This document shows positions 22,800-33,960 of a stretch of 64,000 nucleotides of DNA, piece after piece. Position 1 is the stretch's first letter. Each line of letters starts with the position of its first letter. The notes below the pieces were generated by a model. It was not told where the DNA came from. It saw only the letters and a list, made by a program, of their open reading frames with translations, and did no database searches. Both the position numbers and the translations under genes were made by a program. This DNA is from Adineta ricciae (taxonomy: Eukaryota > Rotifera > Eurotatoria > Adinetida > Adinetidae): NCBI GenBank assembly GCA_905250025.1, contig CAJNOJ010000012.1:558001-622000 (forward strand). Reading direction: 5' to 3'.

Positions 22800-23571
22800 G
22801 GGCACTACAAAAGTTTTTTTCGCCCGGCTCTCCTAAAAGACTTCGTCAAGAACTAACTATACCGCTTTAATGCCCAGACACATTTCGGATTATGCGCAAA
22901 ATTTCAGACTTCTAAATCTTGTGCTTTTTTGTAGTCTATCGTTTCTTTTGTACTAGCTATACATGATTTCCATTATCTCAAATAATGGGTTTAATGATCA
23001 GATGTTATGTATCAGGTTTTAATATTTTAATAAGTTTTATTAGTACAGCAAACGACATCATACAATGCAGCGTATGAAGCTCTACAATTTGCATAAGATC
23101 ACGCTTTTGATCATTGCATGTTTTGCTTTTAAAATGGATAAAGTTTTGCGCTCTGAAATTTCGACACAGCGAAAAAATAACACGACCGAGAAATATCTTT
23201 ATTCTTGTTTCACGTTTTCACCGTCCCTACAGATTGAAGAGCTTTTCACGCTGCATCTTTCGCCATACTTTGTTTTTGTTTAAGAAAACATAGTGGATAG
23301 TAAAAAGCTGAAAAAAAAAGAAAAAAGTGGCGTACTCTGTGAAAAAATATTAATTGTTGCACGACCGAAATGTAATCAATAAAAATTTTGTCCATTTTCA
23401 AAAGCGAAACGTGCAACTGCAAAAAGAAGTGATAAATTACAACAAAACACAAGACTTAGAAGTCTGAAGTTTTGCACATAACCCTAAATATGTCCAGGCA
23501 TTACAGCGGTACAATTAGTTCTTAGCTAAGTCTTTTACGAGAGCTGGACGAAAAAACTTTTGTAGTGCCCC
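22800..23571. mobile_element. MITE-like element with about 140-bp terminal inverted repeats, A-specific
   Basis: The left end at 22800 (GGGCACTACAAAAG) is matched by the inverted right end at 23571. The inverted match continues inward for about 140 bp with scattered mismatches: 22800-22942 pairs with about 23428-23571. The 772-bp element has no transposase. The frames at 23065-23283 and 23246-23452 look like chance. Block B lacks the element and its immediate flanks. The TSD is unclear: CATA precedes the left end and ATGTA follows the right end. Probably a non-autonomous DNA transposon. Confidence 0.82.
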
Positions 23572-24314
23572 ATGTAATATCACCTTCGTTCTGAGTACTT
23601 CAACATAGTATTAAACAGAACGCTAAACCGTTATAACTTACGAATTGAAGGTGTAGCATGCAGCGAGAATCAACATTTATCAAAAATATTCTGAAAAACC
23701 TATCGATACTGGCAAAAGAATAGGTGATCAACAATCATTTTTATCCTTGCACTACTCCAGCAACATCTATTGAACAAGTAAAATCTGTCATTTAAACGTT
23801 TTACGACGAATTCGATGAGTGTTTATGCCGATAACGAGGCGTAACCCTAGCGATCTAAATCCAACGTGCTACCGACACACGGCTTCTGTGCTAAGCGATG
23901 GAGAAGTGTTATAGTAGCTGATAGCTATCGTTCTGATCATGAGAGAGAAACGAATATGAATGCAAGTTCACTTGATATAACATACTACTTGATTCGGCAT
24001 TAACATCTATTTTAAACAACAATTTTGAAAAATCTTTTAATCAAGACGATAAATTCTAGCTGAATAGAGTTGATTAAGTTCCCAGTCTATCTTAACAACA
24101 ATTGTGTTTTGATAGTTCCAAATGTTAGGATCCAATTCGAACTTCAATTGATGAAGTTTTGGTATTCAAATGGTAAACATTGTTGGAACCGATTCACATT
24201 TGATCTTTTTATCGTCGATGAGTGTCAATGAACGAAGTGTGTGATTTATTGTCGACGTACAACGATAGAAGTAATTCCAATTGAATGAAGAAATCGATGG
24301 TAGTGTACATGAAA

Positions 24315-24566
24315 TCAACGATGGCATATTGATACAACATGGACTAAAAATAGTGTAATAGAATAGAGCAACATCCCTATCGAGAGTGCCAATATCGTTG
24401 AAGTGTTAATATTTGAGATGAGGTAAATATGTGGATGGAAGCATTTGTAATTGTTTTGGCGTTGGACGATTGAATGAAAGCCAAGTGGTATACTCAAGAT
24501 TGAGACGATGAGAAAATGTACGACCATCACGAAAACTGATGTGAGTCCCTTTCTTATGATATTCAT
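24315..24566 (-). pseudogene. Two-TM membrane protein fragment, broken in block B
   Basis: An 83-codon frame from ATG 24566 with two strongly hydrophobic segments (VFVMVVHFLIVSIL and ILALSIGMLLYSITLF). The equivalent in block B (about 52640-52815) has the same start codon but a TAA at codon 9, and it lacks the second hydrophobic segment because of a deletion of roughly 330 bp. No partner exon was found around it. It may be a decaying membrane-protein gene or a chance frame. Confidence 0.35.
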
Positions 24567-25188
24567 AATCAGAATTTCCAGTGTCGTAGTAATATTCGTC
24601 GCATGAATGAATACAGAACGGATGAGATCATCTTAGATAGATTAACTAATCGCATGTGGACATCTAGTTGAACAATAATACCATAGAATAAAAATGAAAC
24701 TAAGCTCATACTGATTGTACCTGAAAGATTGTCATTCGTACTCTTTTGTATAGAATCGCAATTTCAAAAATATTGATTTGCAACGTCATGTTACACATAG
24801 TGAGGAATTTTTTTACTGATAGCTTGATACTCAGGATAGTGTGACGCAGTTGCGTCCGTCTGTTTCCTCATATGCTTCGGACCTTGCATACATAGTCTCT
24901 GATAATCATCTATATAGATTATCTAACAATTGATGTTGTGCAAGAACTTGAAAAGGAGTTTATGATCGAGGTTTTTATTTTCTATAAAAAGGGAGTGTAC
25001 ATGACTAGTAAATAAAGAGTTTCCTAATAAAAGAAATATAAATATCTTCAGAATTATTCATGGCATTCAAATCTGTTCGAATTCTTGCGAAACTTTTGTT
25101 ATTCTCGAACAATGATGAAATGAATGTAAGACGAATTGTATCGTTCTGTATTATTAATCGTCATTTATACCGAATGTAAATTTCTTCA

Positions 25189-27535
25189 CTACCACTCTAA
25201 TTCCATAGTCCATTCGTTTGAGGAAGCATTTGGTTTCTTGAAGACTCTGGATCCGCCATTATCGTCACTGTGGATGTTTACAAAATGAACTAATTTCGGC
25301 GAACGACAATGTTTATAAGATATTTTGCTGGAAACAATCAGATGGGCGCATAGACATTTGAGCGAAATTTTTCGATGAGCTCGTAGAATTTCTTTGACTT
25401 CCCTATCATCGACATAATCCTCTGGTGAACGACCGTATGCGTTAACACAATCGATGTGTGCATCTGCATCCAGAAGAATTTGAAGTATTGGTCTTGCTTT
25501 ATCGATGTTATAGGGTTGTACGATGTAATGCAGCAGGGTCATCTTTGAATGTGAATCGGTTTCATTGACGTCTGCTCCAGCATATATCAACCATCGAATG
25601 ATGGACAATGCTGGTAGACTAAAATGGACATATCTGATCACGAATTTCATGTTTCATTAAGAAAGATTACCTAGCAGAAGCGCATGTAAGTTCATTTACG
25701 TCCGAGACAGCTTGATTAATAAAATATCTCAAAGGACTGTATTGTTGCTTTATGAAAATATTTTTACGTATAAGTCGCACAAGGAGACCGACAAGAATAT
25801 ATTTTTCATTGCCATTGATGTTGTTAGTTTCCAAGAGCTGAACAATAGAAGAACAAATGAAATTATCCGCTGTATTATTTCATTAACGATATACTACTTA
25901 CATAAAACACAATCATTAGAAGCTTAATTAAGACATCGTTTAATGACCGATTGAATTCATCGAGTATCCATGACCAAATACGCGCCAGTGAATGAACAGG
26001 TATTCTCTTTTCTGTTTCCAATATCTTGTATAAACTACTGACAATTTGAAAAAGATAACTTTTCTGCACTTTCTCATCGTATTTACGATGATCTTCTGCT
26101 TGTAATAGTAGTTGATAAGCATGCATTCGTAATTGTAGGCAACGACGGAATAGTCTCTGCCATCGGTACACATCACTCTGTTTCATAATCAGTGTGAGAA
26201 GATGCTTAAGTTCACCTTTCTGAAGTAAAAGCCGTTCACTAACAACTAATGCGTACATTCGTAGTTTATTATCGTCGTTTCGTATGGAAACAAGCTCGTC
26301 AAGTGTTTGACATTCAGTAAGATACTCATAAGCTTCACAAGACGGATTGATACATGCTGGTGCTGCTCGACTTAATGCCCTCTCAAAATAACAATAGGCC
26401 TCATCACGCTTACTTAAATTACCATCAATTGTATACCGAGAAGCCAAGAGAAGCAATTCGTCTAAAACCTGTTGATCAGGTAATATGTTCACAAGTAATT
26501 GTACGATGGGTTTATTGTCGCAATATGCTGCTAACATCAATGGGGTGAATCCTGCTTGACCCATAATGAAGCGTCCATTATGATGCTCAATAAGAATTCT
26601 AGCAATGTCAACATATCTTTTATGTACAGCATAATCTAGAGGAGTTCTCTTCTTATAATCGAGTACGTTGACCTCGGCACCGTATTTCAATAATAATTTG
26701 ACTATTGCGAGTCGATTTCGACGCGAAGCGATGTGTAGCGCACTTTCATTATAATTTTTCACTCGTCGATTAGGATCACATCCTTGTTGTAATAGATAAT
26801 TAACAATTTCCTCATGATTATTTTGAATTGCAACGAGTAAAACTCCACATCTATTGACATTTGCGTGCGCACGTTCTACGAGTTCACGGACAAAATTGAA
26901 GTCTCCTTTTCTACAAGCATGCCAAAGAGCAGTTCTTCCGTTAGCACACACATGATCAACAATTGTTGAATAGATAAAACCGTCATATACACCATCTAAT
27001 ATTGTTTCAACACATCGCGAATCCGCATTCTTAATTGCATCAGTAAGCATTGTTTCGCTTCTCGTTATTCTTCTTCGATGTCTTGTTCTTCTTCTACCGA
27101 AATTATCTTTAACTTTTGGGTGAAAGTCATTTTCATAATTCAATTTTAACTGGCGAAGAAGTACTTCAAGAAAGTCAGCATCTTTCAATCGAATGGCATA
27201 TGATATTGAGAACTCATATCGACATCGGCGATAAGCAAAGTCCCAAATATCTATTGATTCGTATGGTTCGTAAGAAAATCTTTCCTCGTCTGCATCTTCA
27301 TCTTCAATTAACTCTTTTGCTTTTCCTAATCGAGTAATCGGTCGAGCGCGCTCTGGAGAATCTGAAAAACGTTTATTATTTTCTTATCAATAAAGTCAAA
27401 CTACATACACAATCGATACTGTCGCTCAGTTTGAAATCTACTTTTCTTTGCACGCAAAGCATGTACGTAATGTTGATGTCGTTGATCATCGTGCCGTTCA
27501 TCAGATATATCGAGGATGTAATGTTTTTCCGACAT
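25189..27535 (-). CDS. fem-1: FEM-1 homologue, ankyrin-repeat CUL2 substrate receptor, copy A
   Basis: Predicted substrate-recognition subunit of a CUL2-Elongin ubiquitin ligase. FEM-1 proteins are known to recognise C-terminal degrons. Four-exon model: 27409-27535 (ATG 27535, MSEKHY), 25902-27361, 25671-25747 and 25189-25618, together 697 residues in frame. After a charged N-terminal region come about five ankyrin repeats (for example NGRTALWHACRKGDFNFV, YNESALHIASRRNRLAIV and GFTPLMLAAYCDNKPIV). A helical middle domain with the FEM-1 signature ECQTLDELVSIR follows, then two C-terminal ankyrin repeats, then SLKCLCAHLI, which fits a BC box for Elongin C. The third exon (77 nt) is inferred. 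The ATG follows TATTTTCAG, again acceptor-like. It is divergent to the UMP-CMP kinase gene. Confidence 0.85.
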
Positions 27536-28269
27536 AATTCTGAAAATATCTAATGAATGGTATTGCCACGATATAGATTCCTTATAAATGAATACTTTGC
27601 CTAATTCTCCGTTTCCATTGCATCATGCAAAAACAAATGCTGGAAACTACCCGTGTTTCATGATGGTTGTGCAAGGTAAAGCCATACTATACGACAGAAC
27701 GAACGTAAAATGAAAGGATTCGATCGCGAACCGAACGAATCAGAGCAAAGCGCAACATCTATATGATAATGGTCGATATTATCAAACGAACGTGTGAGAA
27801 GCTCGGCATACAATCCATGAATATTAGTAAAAGACACCTATGGTGGAAAACAATCAATCGATGTAGCCTGAATTGTGTTTTTCCGTTCAGCCCATCATCT
27901 GCAAGATTACATGCTCTTTAATATATTCCTCGTGCTGCATGTTACTCGTACCCTGCCGACTGCAGTTTTTTTTAGCTAGTATTACTTTTCCCCATATACT
28001 TATCTACTGTCAAATTGTTGTACACAAACAAGCATGTGTTCCGATGTCTTCAAAGTGCGGGTCTACTTATGTTTCAAAATCAACATCAACAACTCGGCAA
28101 TCTGAATGCCGAAAGAGAACAGATCGACAATTGATTGAAATTGTCTGAAAGAAAAAGAGGTCGCTTGTATATAGCACGTTGTGATATAAAATTGTCATTG
28201 GGTTACCCTTTCATTCGTAACGAACATGCGTCGTTCAAAAATACACATTAAAGTAAACGAACGATTATC
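27536..28269. other. Divergent intergenic region between FEM-1 and UMP-CMP kinase
   Basis: About 730 bp that must hold both promoters. A plus-strand frame here has an equivalent in block B sharing its last ~48 codons, but many of the differences are amino-acid changing, so it does not look coding. No regulatory motif could be assigned. Confidence 0.5.
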
Positions 28270-29206
28270 ATGACGACCAAAAAACCCAATGTAATCTTTG
28301 TTATCGGTGCACCAGGAGCTGGTATGTGTAGCATACCTTCGATATTTTCCATATTCAGTTGTACTTTTTATGATTAGGTAAAGGTACACAATGTGAACGA
28401 ATCTGCAAAGTTAGATGCGAAAATAAATTTGCAAAAAGCATTTTTTTTGAACGATTTCAACTTTGTAGGACTATACTTACGTTCATTTATCTGTTGGCGA
28501 TCTTCTTCGAGAAGAAGTTAATAACTCGCATTCTGATCTAGGTAGAGAAATTCAAGAGACAATGAAAAATGGCTCTCTCGTATCTTCAGAAATCGCTTGT
28601 AGATTAATCGAAAACGTATGCATTGATTGTTTTCTTCATTCACGTCATCTCCGATTCTTCTTTCATCTAAAAGGCAATAAAAAAGAGTGGCAAAGAAAAC
28701 TACTTAATTGATGGCTTTCCACGAGATATGGAGAATATTACCGAATGGCAAAAAACAATGAACGAGAAAGTCGTTCTTCAATGTGTACTTGACTTTGATT
28801 GTGACGAGAAGGTAAATGAACTCGAAGGTAGATTGATATGGTGTAATTCAATACTTGAAGACGAGCATCGATCGATGTATGGAACGTGGCCGAAACAGTG
28901 AACGAGCGGATGACAATGAGGAAACTCTGAAAAAAAGGTGCATTTCTTTAGACACTTGGTTATTTGTGAAAATCGAATTATTGTTATTGTAGAATTGCTA
29001 CATTCAAAAAATTAACTGAACCAGCCATAGAATATTATGAAAAGAAGAATTTAATCAAACACGTGGATGCAACAAAAGATGTTGAACAGGTTGGCTTGAT
29101 TGAAATTTATGGGAAAAGTTTTGCGATTCAAATTTTATTTCAGGTTTATCACGATGTTCAAAATGTGATGAAAACGATTCTCGAATCAACTGATTCAAAT
29201 TTGTAA
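28270..29206 (+). CDS. cmpk1: UMP-CMP kinase (nucleoside monophosphate kinase), copy A
   Basis: Transfers phosphate from ATP to UMP/CMP (and dCMP) in pyrimidine nucleotide synthesis; cytosolic in animals. Seven short exons: 28270-28321, 28378-28409, 28469-28615, 28674-28811, 28861-28937, 28993-29089 and 29144-29206. They join in frame to 201 residues, normal for the family. The P-loop GAPGAGKGTQC spans exons 1-2. HLSVGDLLREE is the NMP-binding region. DGFPRDMENITEW resembles UMP-CMP kinase more than adenylate kinase. The LID segment RCMERGRNSERADDN is encoded by exon 5, entered through an acceptor 49 bp after the exon 4 donor. Reading straight through exon 4 would give a false truncation. Copy B at 56480 is intact. 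Confidence 0.9.
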
Positions 29207-29604
29207 CATTGTTTCTTTCTCGATCATCGTAGTGCGCACGCGTTATTTTTCTCTTTACCACACTCAGTGTAAAGATCTCGAAGAACGAATATTTTTTATA
29301 TTCTTTTTGTCTCCACCACAGTTTACAAACCATATTGACAAACAATAAAAGACACTTATAGACATTCCTGTATGGATAGAGATTCAGATGTTACAAAAAT
29401 TGCACATAACACAGTACAAGAGGTATTTTCTCTGTGTGTAAGGAATAAAACAGTCAGATCGGCGGATTTTTCCATCTTTTCTGTTCTGTTTTTAACATAC
29501 GTTCTGTGTGAGGATAAATCCTGTCGCGCTGTTCGACTTCAAACCTATATAAAGCAACGCTTAAATTTACTCACATTTGATATCTAAGATCAAAGAACGT
29601 TACA

Positions 29605-32237
29605 ATGTCGGACACGAGCAAAGTTTCTCTTCCTACACTACCAGTCGAAGTCGTCTACCGAATACTTGATCGTCTGGACATTATTACGATCTTATGTACA
29701 GTGTGTAATGTATGTCAACGGCTCAATAAAATCATATATTCGTATGAAAGATACCAGGTAAGTCTTGTGAAGAAAACAGTTTTATTTCGTTGAAGTATAT
29801 GATTATTTTGTTCTTTATAGACATTTCACACGTTAGATTTTCAAGCATATGTTTTGGATGAGGGGCGAGTCAAATATTTGGCTAATGCTCTACGAGGGAA
29901 TCAGGCAGGATGATATTTAGCTTCTGATTATATAACTCTTGCGTTTGGCTAGGTACTTACAACAGTGAATCTTCGTAATACTCGTATCTCTAACAGTGAA
30001 ACATTCATTCTGGCTGATGCATTGAAAACCAACACGGTGATCGCCATATTCTTCTTACCTTTATTTCATTTATCTATATGCATATTGCCATTTAGGCGCT
30101 CAAGACGTTAATTCTTAGCGTGAATGAAATTGGTGATGAAGGTGTAAAGCATTTGGCTGGCACATTACGAAATAATACAGTATATATGTTCATGATAGTG
30201 GCTTCCTTTTTTGTTCACTCCACATGATCTGTTTTAGGCTTTAACCGAACTATACCTTGTCAGCAATAAGATTGGTGAAGTTGGAGCAGAATACCTAGCT
30301 GACATGTTACAGCACAATACAGTAGATCTTAATATTCACATAATAGATCTAGTCAGATACATATTTTGATTTAGGGACTTGTCACGCTACATCTTAGTTG
30401 TAATCAGATTAAAGACAATGGAATAAAACATCTGGCGGATGCGTTACAAGTCAATGAGGTAGATTTCATGCAAATCTTAGGTTCACTATGTACTTGTTTG
30501 TATTATATCGCCTCAGAAACTGACAATATTAGATCTTCAAAAGAATTATATTGGATGTGAGGGAGCACAACATTTGGCCAATGCATTGCGAAATAATACC
30601 GTATATATGTTCATGATAGTGGCTTCTTCTTTTATTCACTCCACATGATCTGTTTTAGGCTTTAACCAAACTATACCTTGCCAACAATAAGATTGGTGAA
30701 GTTGGAGCAGAATACCTAGCTGACATGTTACAGCACAATACAGTAGATCTTGATATTCACATAATAGATCTAGTCAGATACATATTTTGATTTAGGGACT
30801 TGTCACGCTACATCTTAGTTGTAATCAGACTAAAGACAGCGGAATAAAACATCTGGCGGATGCGTTACAAGTCAATAAAGTACATTATTCACATCTTATT
30901 CATCTATGCCTATATATACTTATAGACGTTGATACACCTGGATCTAAACGGAAATAAAATAGGAAAGCACGGAGCGAAAAGTTTGGCGGATGCATTACAA
31001 TACAATGAGGTAAATTTCATGCAAATCTTAGGTTCACTATGTACTTGTTTGTATTATATCGCCTCAGAAACTGACAATATTAGATCTTCAAAAGAATTAT
31101 ATTGGATGTGAGGGAGCACAACATTTGGCTAATGCATTGCGAAATAATACGGTAGATTTCTTTCACTTATTCCTCTTCAACATATAATTTGTACTTATTC
31201 ATACCAATTGAAGACCCTAGTCGAATTGAACATTAATGGTAATCATGTTGGATATCAGGGAGCACAATATTTTGCTGATGTACTACTTCATAGCTCGGTA
31301 ATGCCCATGACATCTTTGACAATCTCAAACGTTTATTCAATCGTCATTTATACTTAGACTCTACGCATATTACACATTGGCAACAATAAAATCAGATTCG
31401 ATGGATTAAAAGCTCTAGCTGATATGTTAAGAACTAACAAAGTAATCTCGTTTCTTTTTTTTAATGAAATATTCTGTATTTGCTTCTGGGCTCAGATGCT
31501 GCATACGTTAGACATCGGCGGTAACCATATTTCAGATAAAGAACGACAATACCTAGATGCTGAAGAGGCATGCCGTCTGGATGATGAACAAGCACGCCGT
31601 TTGGAAGATGTACAAGCACGATATATGGCTTTTCTAAGGACACAATATGTGACCATGGCACGAGCACCACGTCTGGATAATGCACAAGCGAGATATACGG
31701 CTGGTGAAGAGACACGGGATCCGAACGATGAAGCTGTTCGATATCTAGCTGCTGCATTACAAGAAAATTCAGTAATTTTATTTATTTTTCTTTTATCGAT
31801 CATATGTGGTTCTGTTCTTCGAGACACTCACAACGTTATTCATTCCAAACAATCATATCGGGCGTGTTGGGACTCGTCATTTGGCTGATTTGTTGAAGAA
31901 AAACAGAGTAATTCATCATTTCCCTATTGATTCACCTCACATATATTTATTTGTAATGCCTCTATTCAGGCATTGCGTATATTACATCTTCAGGGCAACA
32001 TCATAAGCCATGAAGGAGTACGTGACCTCATCAATGCGCTCAAAAATAATAATGTATACATTCATTCTATTTTGCTTTGACGCCATCCTTTCACTACCAT
32101 ATCTTCATGTACTGTAGACACTTATCGAACTAGAGCTCGAATTTAGTGAAGTCACCGACAAAATGGCAATTGACCTCGATGAATTGCTCGAACGGAATGA
32201 ACGACTTACGAACATCAATACCGATAATCGTGAATAA
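29605..32237 (+). CDS. F-box protein with one-exon-per-repeat LRR array, copy A
   Basis: Probable SCF-type ubiquitin-ligase adaptor. Exon 1 (29605-29757, 51 codons) encodes an F-box-like segment (LPVEVVYRILDRLDIITIL). It is followed by 16 exons, most of exactly 84 nt (28 residues) with phase-0 borders. Each encodes one ribonuclease-inhibitor-type LRR (pattern LTxLxLxxNxIxxxGxxxLAxALxxN). Examples are 29821-29904 and 29953-30036. One longer exon near 31497-31770 carries a degenerate 24-bp repeat. The last exon ends at TAA 32237. Introns are about 45-60 bp. The intron after exon 2 uses a GC donor (29905). Three exons at about 30.46-30.89 kb are an internal duplication absent from copy B. The target substrate is unknown. 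Confidence 0.82.
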
Positions 32238-32425
32238 CATATTTGTTTGCAAATATCAATGAACTTTCTAGTTTTTCTTAACGAAAAAAGAGATCTGCAA
32301 GAAAAGATTTTCTGAAAGTTGAGCACATCATGAGGACACATGAAACCAACAGCATCTGATACTTTTTTTTCTAATAAAGATTATCTCTCCTATCATCAAC
32401 TGCGACACATTTTTTGTTTCATATC

Positions 32426-33388
32426 ATGTCGAACATTACACTTCTTAGTAACACTTCCTCCGATCTAGTAAATACAATCAAGTATATTCTTCTACAAACA
32501 TGTTACATACCATCTGTTGTCTGTTGTGTATATATACTTTATCATTTACTATCCAATCGTCATTTTCGATCTTCTCTGCACAACCATGTACTTGTAGTTT
32601 TAATGACGATTTCTATTGTTGATTCACTTCTTAGCCACCCTTTTACGCTTAATTATCTTCGCATTGGACAAGTAACACCGTCGACAAATAGTCTTTGTCT
32701 CTTTTGGAATCTGATCAATTCAAATTGCAGTTTTGCGACATATTTGACGATGGCATGGGCATCGATTGAACGGCACCTGCTTATATTCTATCCAACAGTA
32801 TTCACTACTCGTTATCGACGAATTCTCTGTCATTACACACCTCTGCTCGTAGCAGCTTTTGTTTATCCAATTATGTTTAGTATTATCGTTGTTTTTGTCT
32901 ATCCCTGTCGAAATGAATTCATTATGAGTTCTATCTTTTGTGGATACTCATGTGCGCTAAGAATCCCATCAGTAGCAATGTACGCTCGAATTGCGCATAA
33001 TTTTATTCCGACATTCATCGTAGTCGGTTCGTCTCTGGCTTTGCTCGTACGTGTGATTACGCAAAAACGACGAATACATCGAAATCAGTTTAATTGGCGT
33101 CGATATCGTCGGATGATTGTTCAACTGATGACCATCATAAGTCTCTTCCTCGTTTTGACGACGCCAGTCACCTTGGTCAGCATTGTACAATATTGCTGCC
33201 TGCCGATGTTTGGTGCTGCAGTGCAAATGCCTTACCTGAGTTTCCTGATTCGATTTCTTAATATTCTCATGCCGTTCGTCTGTCTTAGTTTACTTCCGGA
33301 AATCTGGCCAAAATTATTACCAGGCAAAACGCGACGCGGCCGTATTGTTCCAGTCCGTACAAAAACGAATAACTTGTTAAGAACATAA
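32426..33388 (+). CDS. Orphan rhodopsin-like GPCR, copy A
   Basis: Single-exon 320-residue seven-transmembrane receptor. ATG 32426 is chosen because the upstream in-frame codons lack an ATG. TM1 begins near residue 20 (TCYIPSVVCCVYIL). TM3 ends with the DRY-equivalent SIERHLLIF. A long ECL2 carries several cysteines, and TM5 follows a FIPTFIVVG segment. The third loop is basic (KRRIHRNQFNWRRYRR). TM7 lacks a canonical NPxxY, ending LNILMPFVCLSLLPE. The C-terminal tail is short and basic. Ligand unknown. Copy B at 60308-61270 differs at about 16 residues, several of them in or next to membrane segments. Confidence 0.85.
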   Translation: MSNITLLSNTSSDLVNTIKYILLQTCYIPSVVCCVYILYHLLSNRHFRSSLHNHVLVVLMTISIVDSLLSHPFTLNYLRIGQVTPSTNSLCLFWNLINSNCSFATYLTMAWASIERHLLIFYPTVFTTRYRRILCHYTPLLVAAFVYPIMFSIIVVFVYPCRNEFIMSSIFCGYSCALRIPSVAMYARIAHNFIPTFIVVGSSLALLVRVITQKRRIHRNQFNWRRYRRMIVQLMTIISLFLVLTTPVTLVSIVQYCCLPMFGAAVQMPYLSFLIRFLNILMPFVCLSLLPEIWPKLLPGKTRRGRIVPVRTKTNNLLRT

Positions 33389-33960
33389 CTTATCCTTTCT
33401 CTTATACTTTTAACTCTATACATGCACTATTGGAAAAAATTGTTTCAAAGTTTACTTCTTATTTTCTGAAACATTTTCTCGTTGCTTTCTGTTTCTGCAT
33501 CTACCAAAAGGCCAAAAGAGTGATTGATGTCATTCGTTCAGTTATATTTACTTACTCCCATAATTATTGAATAAAAATTATCGAAGAGAGATGACTGAGT
33601 ACTACAAAGATTCGACGTAAGGACCACGTCAATCAAAATAGTTTTATCTCATTATACTATTTCGCTTTTTTTACGATATTCAGTCGCACGCTTCATAGGA
33701 GAAATAATCATCGAAATGTTTGAACACCGGTGACATCTGTTGAGTAGTTTGAAAAATCTCACGGAATCGAGTAAGATATTCAAGATAATAATACTTGGGA
33801 ATATTAGTTTTATTCCGTCGTAATTCAAAGCGCCGTTCTATATGAAATGGATTTTGCCATCCACAAATGAATGATTTTTTTCTCCGGTTTGACTCATATA
33901 TTGACATTGTGAAATTCATAACACGTTTTTTCTCTACTACCGACTTCTCTATTCCAACAA
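33389..33960. other. Intergenic between GPCR and B-box/NHL gene
   Basis: About 570 bp. A minus-strand frame at 33680-33979 is open for about 99 codons in block A. The block B equivalent carries a single-base length change and an in-frame stop, so it is not called as a gene. It probably holds the promoter of the B-box/NHL gene. Confidence 0.5.

Noticed and set aside
27873..28148. Open frame conserved in part in block B (56050-56358)
   Set aside because: Many of the differences between copies change the amino acid and the starts are not homologous; conservation reflects the duplication, not coding.
28812..28903. Read-through extension of UMP-CMP kinase exon 4 to a stop, suggesting truncation
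   Set aside because: A 49-bp intron leads to an exon encoding the expected LID segment RCMERGRNSERADDN.
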